From assembly GCA_964530525.1 (NCBI GenBank), contig CAZHBH010000010.1, positions 1 to 47,667 on the forward strand: a DNA stretch of 47,667 nucleotides. Direction: 5' to 3'. The notes below the pieces were generated by a model that was not told where the DNA came from, searched no databases, and saw only the letters and a list, made by a program, of their open reading frames with translations. The DNA is from CAYNQN01 sp964530525. GTDB lineage: Bacteria; Actinomycetota; Acidimicrobiia; Acidimicrobiales; Acidimicrobilacustridaceae. The position numbers and the translations under genes were made by a program. Positions within the stretch are counted from its first letter, which is position 1; each line of letters starts with the position of its first letter. Shown here one piece after another: positions 15,612 to 23,377 of the stretch.

Positions 15612-16163
15612 TCAATCGAGGAGGGTCTCCACGCTGGCCTCTCCCGTGCGGTAACGGCGCGTCAGCTCCGCCTGCAGTGCGTCGATCTCTCCGTGGAGGG
15701 CTCGCCGCGCCTCCGACACCTTCCTCTCGAAGCCCTCGAGCTGCACGGCCAGCTCTGCCAGCTCCGCCTCCCCGAGCTGTGTGACGTCCTCGACGGGTGC
15801 CCTCTCGAGCACCTCCTCGAGCTCGCCTGCCAGCACTGGGTCGACCCGGGTGGGCTCGATCTGGAGAAGCCTGCCCGTGGAGCCGCCTTCGCCGGCGGCG
15901 AGGAGGTTCGGGAGGTCCTCCACCAGACCTGCCAGATCGCTGCCGGTGCCCGCACGCCGACGGGAGATCTCGCTGCGGACGATGTCTAGCGCACCCTGCA
16001 CCGTGCGCCGCAGGTAGGAGAGGCCCGTCTCCTCCTCCAGGTAGCTGGACCGGCGGCGCCGCAGATCGTCGAGGGCCAAGAGCTGCAAGGAACCACCTGG
16101 CTCCTGGCGCCCGGCTCCGGAGATGGGCCGATCGTTACGATCGGCGGCACGATCGCTTGGCAT
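15612..16163 (-). CDS. rsiG: RsiG-like c-di-GMP-binding anti-sigma factor
   Basis: 183 residues, mainly helical with coiled-coil ends. Residues E45, S49, R52, Q56 and D60 fit exactly the E(X)3S(X)2R(X)3Q(X)3D signature through which Streptomyces RsiG binds cyclic di-GMP. A second copy, E146-S150-R153-H157-D161, has the same spacing with His in place of Gln. RsiG with c-di-GMP sequesters the sporulation/flagellar-type sigma factor WhiG. No sigma gene is in this window, so the partner must be elsewhere. I chose the ATG at 16163; the upstream GTG at 16175 would be only three bases from TAGAGT (16179-16184), the likely -10. Confidence 0.85.
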   Translation of the reverse strand: MPSDRAADRNDRPISGAGRQEPGGSLQLLALDDLRRRRSSYLEEETGLSYLRRTVQGALDIVRSEISRRRAGTGSDLAGLVEDLPNLLAAGEGGSTGRLLQIEPTRVDPVLAGELEEVLERAPVEDVTQLGEAELAELAVQLEGFERKVSEARRALHGEIDALQAELTRRYRTGEASVETLLD

Positions 16164-16297
16164 CTTCTCGATCACCGAACTCTAGTTGCAGGGGGTGACG
16201 GGAACGAGGGTGCCCAGTCGGCCTGGTTCGGATCGGGCCAGGTGGGGGCAGCAGGGGGAAGCTGCAGAGTGCCGAGCGCCCTTCCTTCCCGAGGGCT

Positions 16298-17122
16298 CTA
16301 GCCGACGTATCCCCACATCGCCCAGGCCCACACGGGTGCGACGATCAGGTACGAGTCGAGGCGGCGCAGGGCCGGTGCGCGTGCATCCGGCCGTGGCAAC
16401 AGGGTGGATCCCACGAACCGCCCCAACGGCGCCAGCACCGCCACCAATCCCCCGAAGACCCATGCCGAGTCGTTGTCGAAAGGAGTGAACTGCACCACGG
16501 CCAGACCGAAGGTGAAGACGAGCACGGCAGCGATTCCCGCCACCGGGCCCACGACGGGGTTGGTCGACCCGGTCCCCATCAGGTAGTCACCCACCTCGAA
16601 GGCCGACACCAACACGATCATCACGACGAGGACCGTCGTGCTGGTGCGGCCCAGGATGACCGCCGACGCCGCCGCGAGCCCCAGGAAGAACCCGCATCGC
16701 ACGGTCAGGCCGGCGATCGCCAGCGCGGGCCGGCGCGTCCTGCGGGCTGCGTTCTCGACGAGCGCCGCCACGATCGAAGCTGCGACCAGCGCCAGGGCCA
16801 CCAGGCCGGCGAGCGCGGTTCCCGCCGCAGCTCCGAGGGGCATGAGACCAGCGCCGAGGGCGGCGACCAGCCGGCTGGGACGCCTCCGGTCACCTCGCCA
16901 GGCAGCCGCCGCCTGGAGCGCCGCGACCGTGGCCACGGCCGAGAACAGGATGGCCGGGGCCACGCCCCCGAGCAGGGTCGCCCCGGTCGCGAGGACGAAC
17001 CAGGCGATCCCGAGGCGCACCTTGGGCCCATCGGTGTCGTAGCCGCTGACCATGCGGTCGACCCAGGCGAACGAACCAGGGTCGGCTGTGCGCGCCGAAG
17101 CGGTTGGAGTGCGGATCGACAC
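16298..17122 (-). CDS. CdsA-like integral membrane protein (phosphatidate cytidylyltransferase-related)
   Basis: 274 residues with about seven hydrophobic helices (WFVLATGATLLGG, AAILFSAVATVAAL region, LVVMIVLVSAFEVGDYLMG, IAAVLVFTFGLAVVQF). The C-terminal part, GGLVAVLAPLGRFVGSTLLP then ALRRLDSYLIVAPVWAW, parallels the CdsA C-terminus, but the usual KD..D and PGHGG..DR..S signature is reduced to RRLDS. It may be a diverged CDP-diglyceride synthase or a paralogue with lost chemistry. The GTG at 17122 is supported by TACCAT six bases upstream (leaderless); an ATG at 17053 is the alternative. It diverges from the histidine phosphatase gene. Confidence 0.6.
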   Translation of the reverse strand: MSIRTPTASARTADPGSFAWVDRMVSGYDTDGPKVRLGIAWFVLATGATLLGGVAPAILFSAVATVAALQAAAAWRGDRRRPSRLVAALGAGLMPLGAAAGTALAGLVALALVAASIVAALVENAARRTRRPALAIAGLTVRCGFFLGLAAASAVILGRTSTTVLVVMIVLVSAFEVGDYLMGTGSTNPVVGPVAGIAAVLVFTFGLAVVQFTPFDNDSAWVFGGLVAVLAPLGRFVGSTLLPRPDARAPALRRLDSYLIVAPVWAWAMWGYVG

Positions 17123-17156
17123 CGGGCGATGGTACTTGCCGGGTAGCGTGCGGCCC
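17123..17156. promoter_or_regulatory. Compact divergent pair of leaderless promoters
   Basis: Only 34 bases separate two GTG starts. On the - strand TACCAT (17129-17134) is six bases before 17122; on the + strand TAGCGT (17144-17149) is seven bases before 17157. The -35 regions of each must lie inside the other transcription unit. Confidence 0.6.
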
Positions 17157-17747
17157 GTGACTCGGATGCTCCTCGCACGACACGCCCAGTCGGAGTGGAA
17201 CGCCCAGGGCCGATGGCAGGGACGGGCAGACCCTCCCCTCTCCAGCCTCGGCGCCACCCAGGCCGCCCGGGCCTCCGATCGCCTGGGCCACGTGGACGTG
17301 ATCGTGGCCTCGCCCCTCCAGAGGGCGCTGGCGACGGCGGAGATCATCGCCGAGCGCACCGGCGTGGGACCGGTGCAGGTCGATCCCGACCTGGCCGAGC
17401 GGGACGTGGGTGAGTGGTCGGGCCTGACCAGGGACGAGATCGAGCGCGGCTGGCCCGGCTACCTGGAAGATCGCCGCCAGCCCGAGGGTTTCGAGTCGTC
17501 GTCGCTGGTGCTGGCCCGCCTCACTGCGGCGCTCGAGCGGATCGAGGCTGCCCACAGGGGGGCCGACGTGCTGGTGATCACGCACGGCGGGCTCATCTAC
17601 GTGCTGGAGGAGCACCACGACGAGCCCTTCCAGCGGATCCCCAACCTGGGTGCGCGCTCGCTCAGGCACCGCGGGGGCCACGTGGAGCTGGGCTCGCGCC
17701 TGGCCCTGCTCGACGAGCCCGTGGAGACGGTCCCGGCAGGGATGTAG
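17157..17747 (+). CDS. Histidine phosphatase family protein (phosphoglycerate-mutase-like)
   Basis: 196 residues. It has the phosphohistidine motif LLARHAQSEWNAQGRWQGRADPPL, the SPLQRALATAEII helix, the acid residue in DLAERDVGEWSGLTRDE, and the second catalytic His in VLVITHGGLIYVLEE. Members dephosphorylate sugars, nucleotides or small metabolites; the substrate is unknown. In mycobacteria a family member lies near mshA and ybjN, which fits this locality. TAGCGT seven bases before the GTG indicates a leaderless start; an internal ATG three codons later is possible. Confidence 0.9.
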   Translation: MTRMLLARHAQSEWNAQGRWQGRADPPLSSLGATQAARASDRLGHVDVIVASPLQRALATAEIIAERTGVGPVQVDPDLAERDVGEWSGLTRDEIERGWPGYLEDRRQPEGFESSSLVLARLTAALERIEAAHRGADVLVITHGGLIYVLEEHHDEPFQRIPNLGARSLRHRGGHVELGSRLALLDEPVETVPAGM

Positions 17748-17756
17748 CGGCTCGGA

Positions 17757-18431
17757 TCAGGCCGGCCGGCGCGCCACCAGCAGGACGTGAGGGTGCGGGT
17801 AGCCGTGATCGATCCTCTTGCCGGTGACGTCCAGCCCGTGATCCCGCAGCTCGGCTACGATCTCGGCCGGCTCGGCTATCGACACCCGCTCGCCTGCCGT
17901 GATCCCGAGCACCTTCGTGGAGATGGTCTCCTGGGCCACCGTCAGCCGGTACTTCCACGCTGGTCGGTGGTCCATCTCCTTGACGACCAGCGCACCGCCG
18001 GGTGCCAGGGCACCCGCGCACTGGTCGAGCAACGTACGGCGGTCGGAGGCCTCCAGCAGGTAGAGCACGTCGTTGACGACGATCGAGTCCCACGAGCCTG
18101 GCTTGAACACGTCGCCGTCGATCGGCCGGAAGCTGAGTCGGTCGGCCGACCCACCCAGGGACGCAGCGGCCTGCCTGGCGATGCGGATCTTGTGCTCGTC
18201 GACGTCCACGCCGAGGATGCGCCGCTGGGATGACTCCACGGCGAGGAAGCTGGAGAGGAGCCCGTGGCCGCAGCCCACGTCCAAGACCCTCCCAGCCGCG
18301 GGCACCTGCTCGGCGACCTGCGCGATCGGGCACGACCACCACCTGATGCGCACGTGGAGCCGGTCGCCCAGGGGGGCCGAGGAGTAGAGGGAGATCGCCT
18401 TGCGCGCTGCTGCGCCTGCGTGCTCCTTCAC
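17757..18431 (-). CDS. Class I SAM-dependent methyltransferase
   Basis: 224 residues. Motif I is intact (RVLDVGCGHGLLSSFLA), followed by RILGVDVDEHKIRIARQAAA, WDSIVVNDVLYLLEASDR and ALAPGGALVVKEMDHRP. Its GTG start overlaps the stop of the deacetylase gene by four bases (GTGA), making it the third gene of a GT2-deacetylase-methyltransferase operon. That context suggests methylation of a glycolipid, an isoprenoid-linked sugar or another envelope intermediate; the substrate is inference. The stop is nine bases from that of the convergent histidine phosphatase gene. Confidence 0.9.
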   Translation of the reverse strand: MKEHAGAAARKAISLYSSAPLGDRLHVRIRWWSCPIAQVAEQVPAAGRVLDVGCGHGLLSSFLAVESSQRRILGVDVDEHKIRIARQAAASLGGSADRLSFRPIDGDVFKPGSWDSIVVNDVLYLLEASDRRTLLDQCAGALAPGGALVVKEMDHRPAWKYRLTVAQETISTKVLGITAGERVSIAEPAEIVAELRDHGLDVTGKRIDHGYPHPHVLLVARRPA

Positions 18432-19300
18432 GCGGCCGCGCCGAGGTCGCCGAAGGTGCCAAGGCGGAAGCCCATCTCCTCCACGGCCACCCTCACCGTG
18501 CGCGAGCACAGCGCCGTCAGCTCCTCTCCCCATCGGTAGCCACCACGGTCGCGCCAGCAGTAGCGCAGGAGGTCGGGGTCTCCCGGCTCACCGGGATGGG
18601 TCGCGATCTCGGCGCTGGACGCTCCGGAGGCACCGAAGCGATCGAGGGCTGCGATCATCGCCGGAAGCTCGAGGCCTCCGGCCTCGTCGAAGCCCGCAGA
18701 GTCCTGCGGGAACGTCCAACCCCGGCTGCGTGCGGTCCGCTCCATCGACCGGGAGAGCTGCCTCACCACCAGCGCCACCGGGCCCGTGCCCACCGAGCGG
18801 GTTATCCGCACGGCCTTGATGCCGTTCTGCTCTCCCAGATCGAGCACGATGTCGCGCACCGCAGGCCAGAGGTGCAGGTTCTGGTGGGTGTCCAGGTGGT
18901 CCACGGCGACCCCGAGAGATCGGAGCTTCTCGAGCTGCGCCCCGAACTCCCGGCTGACGTCGTCGGGGTCGATGCGACCGGCGGCCATGCGAGGCAGGAA
19001 CTGCCGCCACGAGAGCCACAGCTTGCCCTTCCCGTCGACCAGGGTCGGGATCTCCGAGCTGCTGAGCAGAGGGGGGTCCTCCCCGACCGCGGCGAGGTGC
19101 GCCCCTACGCCGAGCTCAGGCGCGTCCAGCAACCAGGACGCGGTGCGCTCGAAGCCCGGAGCGAGGGTGAGGACCGACGTGGAGGTGACGACCCCTTCGT
19201 TGTGCGCCTGGATGATCGCCTTCGACACCCCGACGGTCAGGCCGTAGTCGTCGGCGTTGAAGATGAGGAGCGGCGCCTTGGCGTCGGCGGGGGGGCTCAT
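18428..19300 (-). CDS. ChbG/HpnK-family carbohydrate deacetylase (YdjC-like)
   Basis: 290 residues. The metal-binding motifs of the family are present: LIFNADDYGLTVGVSKAII near the start and VDHLDTHQNLHLWPAV in the middle; GVGAHLA and the C-terminal ATHPGEPGDPD also fit. ChbG deacetylates chito-oligosaccharides and HpnK an N-acetylglucosaminyl hopanoid. Located 13 bases after a polyprenol-phosphate-type GT2 and coupled to a methyltransferase, it more probably acts on a lipid-linked amino sugar. No hopanoid genes are in the window, so HpnK function is unproven. Confidence 0.92.
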   Translation of the reverse strand: MSPPADAKAPLLIFNADDYGLTVGVSKAIIQAHNEGVVTSTSVLTLAPGFERTASWLLDAPELGVGAHLAAVGEDPPLLSSSEIPTLVDGKGKLWLSWRQFLPRMAAGRIDPDDVSREFGAQLEKLRSLGVAVDHLDTHQNLHLWPAVRDIVLDLGEQNGIKAVRITRSVGTGPVALVVRQLSRSMERTARSRGWTFPQDSAGFDEAGGLELPAMIAALDRFGASGASSAEIATHPGEPGDPDLLRYCWRDRGGYRWGEELTALCSRTVRVAVEEMGFRLGTFGDLGAAA

Positions 19301-19313
19301 CGATGGGTTCCGA

Positions 19314-20111
19314 TCATTCGGGGATGCCCGGCGGCAAGTCCGGCCTGCGCACCGACCTGGGCAGCGGAGCGAGGCCCTTCAGCTCGGAACGCAGCTCGAG
19401 CATCTCCTGGATGATCTTGGCGATGACCGCGTTCGACGAGAGCGTCGAGACCCCCCTGGTCCGCGGGAAGTAGTCGACTCCGAACTGGATGATCTCGAAG
19501 CCCAGCCGCTGAGCCCTCACCAGCAGCTCGACGTCTATGAAGGAACCCTCGCTGTGGAGCCGCACGTGGTCTAGGACGTTTCGCCTGATCAGCTTGAAGG
19601 CGAAGTTCATGTCCCTCAGGCGCAGGCCGAAGGCCACCTGGATCAGCTGGTTGTAGACGTACGAGTACACGAGCCGCCTGGGGCCCTCGCCGGTGCGGTC
19701 GAAGCGGTAGGCGCTCACGATGTCGGCGTCGTAGATGCGCAGGAGCCTGATGGCCTTGGCCAGCTCGGCCATGTCGAACGGGAGGTCGGCATCGGTGTAC
19801 AGCACGAGCTCGCCCGTTGCGTTGGCGAAGCCGGTCTTGAGCGAGCCGCCCAGCTTCCGGTTGGTCTCGTGGTGGATGACGCTCACGTTGGGGTGCTCCG
19901 CAGCGAGCCTGTCGGTGATCACCGGCGTGTCGTCCGTGGAGGCGTCGTCGATCACCAGCACGTCGTAGGAGCCGATCTCGCCCTCGGCGACCAGCTCGTC
20001 GCCGGCCTCGAAGGTCGCCTTCACCGCCCGCTCGATGGTGTCCTGCTCGTTCCACGCGGGGAAGAACACGGTCAGGCTCTTGAAGCTGGGGGTCAACGCC
20101 TTCTCGGACAT
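19314..20111 (-). CDS. Family 2 glycosyltransferase (dolichol-phosphate-mannose-synthase-like)
   Basis: 265 residues, a GT-A fold with TVFFPAWNEQDTIERAVKA, VLVIDDASTDDTPVI, KLGGSLKTGFANATGELVLY and the metal-binding DADLPFD; QFGVDYFPRTRGVSTLSS resembles the acceptor-side C-terminus of polyprenyl-phosphate glycosyltransferases. There are no C-terminal membrane helices. It probably charges a polyprenyl phosphate with a sugar for the enzymes encoded downstream. The ATG at 20111 follows GGGGGG directly, and TACATT (20120-20125) is eight bases upstream, so initiation may be leaderless. First gene of a three-gene operon. Confidence 0.9.
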   Translation of the reverse strand: MSEKALTPSFKSLTVFFPAWNEQDTIERAVKATFEAGDELVAEGEIGSYDVLVIDDASTDDTPVITDRLAAEHPNVSVIHHETNRKLGGSLKTGFANATGELVLYTDADLPFDMAELAKAIRLLRIYDADIVSAYRFDRTGEGPRRLVYSYVYNQLIQVAFGLRLRDMNFAFKLIRRNVLDHVRLHSEGSFIDVELLVRAQRLGFEIIQFGVDYFPRTRGVSTLSSNAVIAKIIQEMLELRSELKGLAPLPRSVRRPDLPPGIPE

Positions 20112-20226
20112 CCCCCCGCAATGTAGCGGCAGCGGTCTCGCCATCCGGCGAAGGCGGGACGGATGCCCGTGCACGGTCACCACGAACGCAGGCCGCGCTG
20201 CTCGCATCGGTCGATCGCAGCTGCGG

Positions 20227-20299
20227 TGGGCCGCCCGGGTCTCGAACCCGGCACCTTGGGATTAAAAGTCCCCTGCTCTACCCGATGAGCTAGCGGCCC
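20227..20299 (-). tRNA. tRNA-Lys (anticodon UUU)
   Basis: 73-base cloverleaf on the - strand. Acceptor arms GGGCCGC and GCGGCCC pair perfectly with discriminator A. The anticodon loop ACTTTTAA reads UUU, and the T arm CCGGG-TTCGAGA-CCCGG is canonical. CCA is not encoded. Confidence 0.96.
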
Positions 20300-20369
20300 T
20301 CGTCCAAGGTAGCTGGCCGCTCCTGGCGGCAATGCGGCACGGGTGGCGATGGTGGGAGAGAATGCGCCG

Positions 20370-20846
20370 ATGCGGGTGACGGCGAAGGTCGACTACGCCA
20401 TGCGGGCGGTCGTGGTGCTGGCCAACGCCGCCACGGAGGGGAGCGAACCCGTGAAGGGCGACGCCATAGCCGTGGCCCAGGAGATCCCCGGCAAGTACCT
20501 GGAGAACATCCTCGGCGAGCTGCGCCTGTCGGGGATCGTGCGTAGCCAGCGGGGGGCCGAGGGCGGGTACCGCCTGGCGCGTCCCGCCAGCGAGATCAGC
20601 GTGGCCGACGTGATACGTGCGGTCGAAGGGCCGCTCGCGAACGTGCGGGGAGAAGCGCCCGAAGACCTCGACTACCCCGACGACGTCGGGGCCCTTCAGG
20701 AGGTGTGGATCGCCACGCGCGCTGCCCTGCGCTCCGTGCTGGAAGAGGTGAACGTGAGCGACATCGCCACCGGGAAGCTTCCCCGAAAGCTCGAGAAGCT
20801 GGTGGAACCGCCCGAGGCGTGGGAGCGCGCCTGGCTGAAGCACTGA
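20370..20846 (+). CDS. Rrf2-family transcriptional regulator without Fe-S cysteines
   Basis: 158 residues. The Rrf2 winged helix is clear: MRVTAKVDYAMRAVVVLA, IAVAQEIPGKYLENILGEL, IVRSQRGAEGGYRLARPASE, ISVADVIRAVEGPL. It has no Cys at all, so it cannot hold the Fe-S cluster of IscR, NsrR or RsrR; CymR-like sensing through a partner or a small molecule is more likely. The start at 20370 matches family N-termini, with a GAGAAT box six bases upstream. The next genes, on the other strand, are a DUF4395 gene and a sulfate-type ABC operon, so control of sulfur uptake is a reasonable guess. Confidence 0.92.
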   Translation: MRVTAKVDYAMRAVVVLANAATEGSEPVKGDAIAVAQEIPGKYLENILGELRLSGIVRSQRGAEGGYRLARPASEISVADVIRAVEGPLANVRGEAPEDLDYPDDVGALQEVWIATRAALRSVLEEVNVSDIATGKLPRKLEKLVEPPEAWERAWLKH

Positions 20847-20892
20847 CAGCCGGGACCTTCCACGGGGCGCCCAGGTTGGGCGACGTGGTGGA

Positions 20893-21384
20893 TCAGCTGG
20901 CCTGGACGAGGCAGTCCTCGCAGATCCGCTCGGGCACCAAGCCGATGCGCATCCCGAACGCGAAGATCTTGCACCCGATGCAGAACCCGAAGACCGCCTC
21001 CAGGGTGGCGGCACCGGCGAGGGCGCCCGCGACGATCCGAGCCGGCCCCGGGAGCCCGGCGAGGAACAGCGCCCCGGAGATCAGGGCGAACGCGGCCCCC
21101 ATGGACTGGGCGAAGCGCTTCGGGGGCCCGGGCACCAACCGCCCGCCCAGGCGTGGCGCCACCACCTTGGTGGCCAGGAGGGCCAACGGGCTGTAGCGCG
21201 AGCCCGCGACGACCCGCACGAGGAACCCGTAGAAGAGGAAGGCCAGCAACCACCGCACGTCGAGCAAGGCCACGGCCCAGGCCATGAGCGCAACACCGGC
21301 CGCGACCGTGCGAGCTGCGGTCTCGTTGACCGCCTCGGGGAAGCCGAACCAACGTCGACGTGGTTGCACGACAGTCGCGGACAT
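20893..21384 (-). CDS. DUF4395 membrane protein
   Basis: 163 residues. It matches DUF4395 in layout: an N-terminal FPEAVNETAARTVAAGVALM, two to four hydrophobic helices (WLLAFLFYGFLVRVVAG, AAFALISGALFLAG), the central GPPKRFAQSMG, and a C-terminal GFCIGCKIFAFGMRIG. CIGC and a later CEDC give two CxxC pairs, which could bind metal or be redox-active. In other bacteria DUF4395 genes often sit near thioredoxin or sulfurtransferase genes. Here it lies between the Rrf2 gene and the sulfate transporter, consistent with a sulfur-linked role that remains unproven. TACCCT eight bases before the ATG is a possible -10. Confidence 0.85.
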   Translation of the reverse strand: MSATVVQPRRRWFGFPEAVNETAARTVAAGVALMAWAVALLDVRWLLAFLFYGFLVRVVAGSRYSPLALLATKVVAPRLGGRLVPGPPKRFAQSMGAAFALISGALFLAGLPGPARIVAGALAGAATLEAVFGFCIGCKIFAFGMRIGLVPERICEDCLVQAS

Positions 21385-21426
21385 CGCCTCCCAGGGTACC
21401 CCGGTAAACCCGATCTACCAAGTCAA

Positions 21427-22461
21427 CTATTGGGCTGGAAGGGGCCCTCTGGCCTCTGTCCTGTGATCAGGCGACGGCGAGCTCCCCATCGCCGGGGTCG
21501 GCCCCGCGGCCACGACGGTCGTGGCGTTCGTGGCGACGCGGAGCCGCACACGGGACCCGACCTCGATGTCGAGCGTGAGCAGCTGGGCACGGGTGAGCGT
21601 CACGAGCACCTCCTGGCTGCCGGCCGCCACCTGCAGGCGCACCTCGAAGCCGACCCGGCTGATCTTCGACACCTCGCCCGGGACACCCTCGGAGGACTCC
21701 GCGGGGAGCAGCTCAATGTCGTGCGGGCGCACGAGCACGGCGCCGAGCTGCGTGACCGGACCGAGGAAGCGCATGACGAAGTCCCCTGCAGGCTCGTCGT
21801 AGAGCTGGTCGGGAGATCCGACCTGCTCTGTGCGGCCCTCGTTGATGACGACGATCTCGTCGGCCACCTCGAGAGCCTCCTCCTGGTCGTGCGTGACGAA
21901 CACCGTCGTCACGTGGACCTCGTCGTGGAGCCGCCGCAGCCAGTCGCGGAGCTCCTTGCGGACCTTGGCGTCGAGCGCGCCGAACGGCTCGTCCAGCAAG
22001 AGCACCTTGGGCCCCACGGCCAGGGCTCTGGCGAGTGCCATGCGCTGTCGCTGCCCCCCGGAGAGCTGGGAGGGCCGGCGGTCGGCGAAGCCCTCCAGGT
22101 GCACCAGCTCCAGCAGCTCCCGCACCCGGCGGTCGATCTCGCGCTTGGGGAGGTGGCGGATCTTCAACCCGAACGCGACGTTGCGGTACACCGACATGTG
22201 CTTGAAGGCCGCGTAGTGCTGGAACACGAAGCCCACGTTGCGGTGTTGGGCGGGCAGGTCGGTGGAATCGACCCCCTCGATGGTGACGGTGCCCTCGTCT
22301 GGGTGCTCCAGGCCCGCGATGATCCGAAGCAGCGTGGACTTTCCCCCTCCGCTGGGACCCAGCAGGGCCGTGAGGCCGCCGGCGGGGATGTCCAGCGACA
22401 CGTCGTGGAGGGCGACGAAGTCACCGAAGCGCTTGCAGATCCCCTGGACCTGGATGCTCAT
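21427..22461 (-). CDS. cysA: Sulfate/thiosulfate ABC transporter ATP-binding protein
   Basis: 344 residues. Walker A GPSGGGKSTLLRIIAG, Q-loop FVFQHYAAFKHMSVYRNVAF, ABC signature LSGGQRQRMALARALA, Walker B VLLLDEPFGALDAKVR, and H-loop TTVFVTHDQEEALEVAD are all intact. A C-terminal TOBE-like regulatory domain begins near VRPHDIELLPAE. It energises the permease pair encoded just upstream. It is the last gene of the substrate-binding protein-cysT-cysW-cysA operon, 31 bases after cysW. Confidence 0.96.
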   Translation of the reverse strand: MSIQVQGICKRFGDFVALHDVSLDIPAGGLTALLGPSGGGKSTLLRIIAGLEHPDEGTVTIEGVDSTDLPAQHRNVGFVFQHYAAFKHMSVYRNVAFGLKIRHLPKREIDRRVRELLELVHLEGFADRRPSQLSGGQRQRMALARALAVGPKVLLLDEPFGALDAKVRKELRDWLRRLHDEVHVTTVFVTHDQEEALEVADEIVVINEGRTEQVGSPDQLYDEPAGDFVMRFLGPVTQLGAVLVRPHDIELLPAESSEGVPGEVSKISRVGFEVRLQVAAGSQEVLVTLTRAQLLTLDIEVGSRVRLRVATNATTVVAAGPTPAMGSSPSPDHRTEARGPLPAQ

Positions 22462-22492
22462 CTGGATCCTTTCCGTGACCGCGCCAGAGGTG

Positions 22493-23377
22493 TCATCCCT
22501 GCTCCTTGGGCCTGACGATGCTGATGACGACGATGCAGATCACCGAGACGGCGACGAGCAGGAACGACACGGCGTAGGCGCCGGGCTTGTCGAAGTTGAG
22601 GTACTTCTCCTCCACGACGAGGGTGGCCGTGCGCGTTACGCCGAGCACGTTGCCCGAGACCACCTTCACCGCACCGAACTCGCCGAGGGAACGGGCGAGG
22701 GTGAGGACCATCCCGTAGACGGTCGCCCACTTGATGGCGGGCAGCGTGATCCGCCAGAACCGCTGGAAGGCGTTCGCCCCGAGGCTGCGAGCGGCCTGCT
22801 CCTGGTCGATCCCGACCTCTTCCAGGGTCGGGACCACCTCCCTGATCACCAGCGGCAGCGATACGAACACCGTGGCCATGACGATCGCCGGCATGGCGTA
22901 CATCACCTGGATGCCCGCCCCCTCCAGGGCGGGCCCGAACCACCCCGTGCGCGAGCTGTAGACGAGCACCAGCGAGAGGCCCACCACTATCGGCGAGACG
23001 GCCAGCGGCAGGTCGAGAAAGGCGCTCAGGATCCTCTTGCCGGGGAACTGGTAGCGGACGATCAGGATCGACATCGCCACACCGAAGACGGTGTTCACGA
23101 CCACCGACGCGAGGGCAGCGATCACCGTGAGGCGGAACGCGTGCACCACCTGTGGATCCTCGAAGAGCCCCGCGATGTCGGAGAGGCCGCTGCCGAGGGT
23201 TCGCTGGACCACGAGCAGGACCGGCCAACCCACCAGGAGGAACAGGTACCCCACCACGATGAGGCGCAGCACGTAGCGCACGAGGCGGGAACGGCGGCGC
23301 AGGCGCCGACTGGACGGGCGAGCCCCCCGCCCTCCCACCCCTGCGACTGGGCGGTCCGCGACGCCGACGTCAACCAC
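22493..23377 (-). CDS. cysW: Sulfate ABC transporter permease CysW-like
   Basis: 294 residues with an Arg-rich cytosolic N-terminus and six predicted membrane helices (LIVVGYLFLLVGWPVLLVV first). The EAA loop that contacts CysA is EEVGIDQEQAARSLGANAFQ, followed by FWRITLPAIKW and LARSLGEFGAVKVVSGN, characteristic of the CysT/CysW family. The GTG start overlaps cysT by eight bases. It forms the transmembrane channel with CysT. Confidence 0.94.
   Translation of the reverse strand: MVDVGVADRPVAGVGGRGARPSSRRLRRRSRLVRYVLRLIVVGYLFLLVGWPVLLVVQRTLGSGLSDIAGLFEDPQVVHAFRLTVIAALASVVVNTVFGVAMSILIVRYQFPGKRILSAFLDLPLAVSPIVVGLSLVLVYSSRTGWFGPALEGAGIQVMYAMPAIVMATVFVSLPLVIREVVPTLEEVGIDQEQAARSLGANAFQRFWRITLPAIKWATVYGMVLTLARSLGEFGAVKVVSGNVLGVTRTATLVVEEKYLNFDKPGAYAVSFLLVAVSVICIVVISIVRPKEQG

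Noticed and set aside
20227..20299. tRNA-Lys as a phage or island attachment site
   Set aside because: No integrase, no duplicated tRNA 3' end and no shift in gene content next to it.
20370..20846. Rrf2 protein as IscR or NsrR
   Set aside because: No cysteine is present anywhere in the protein.
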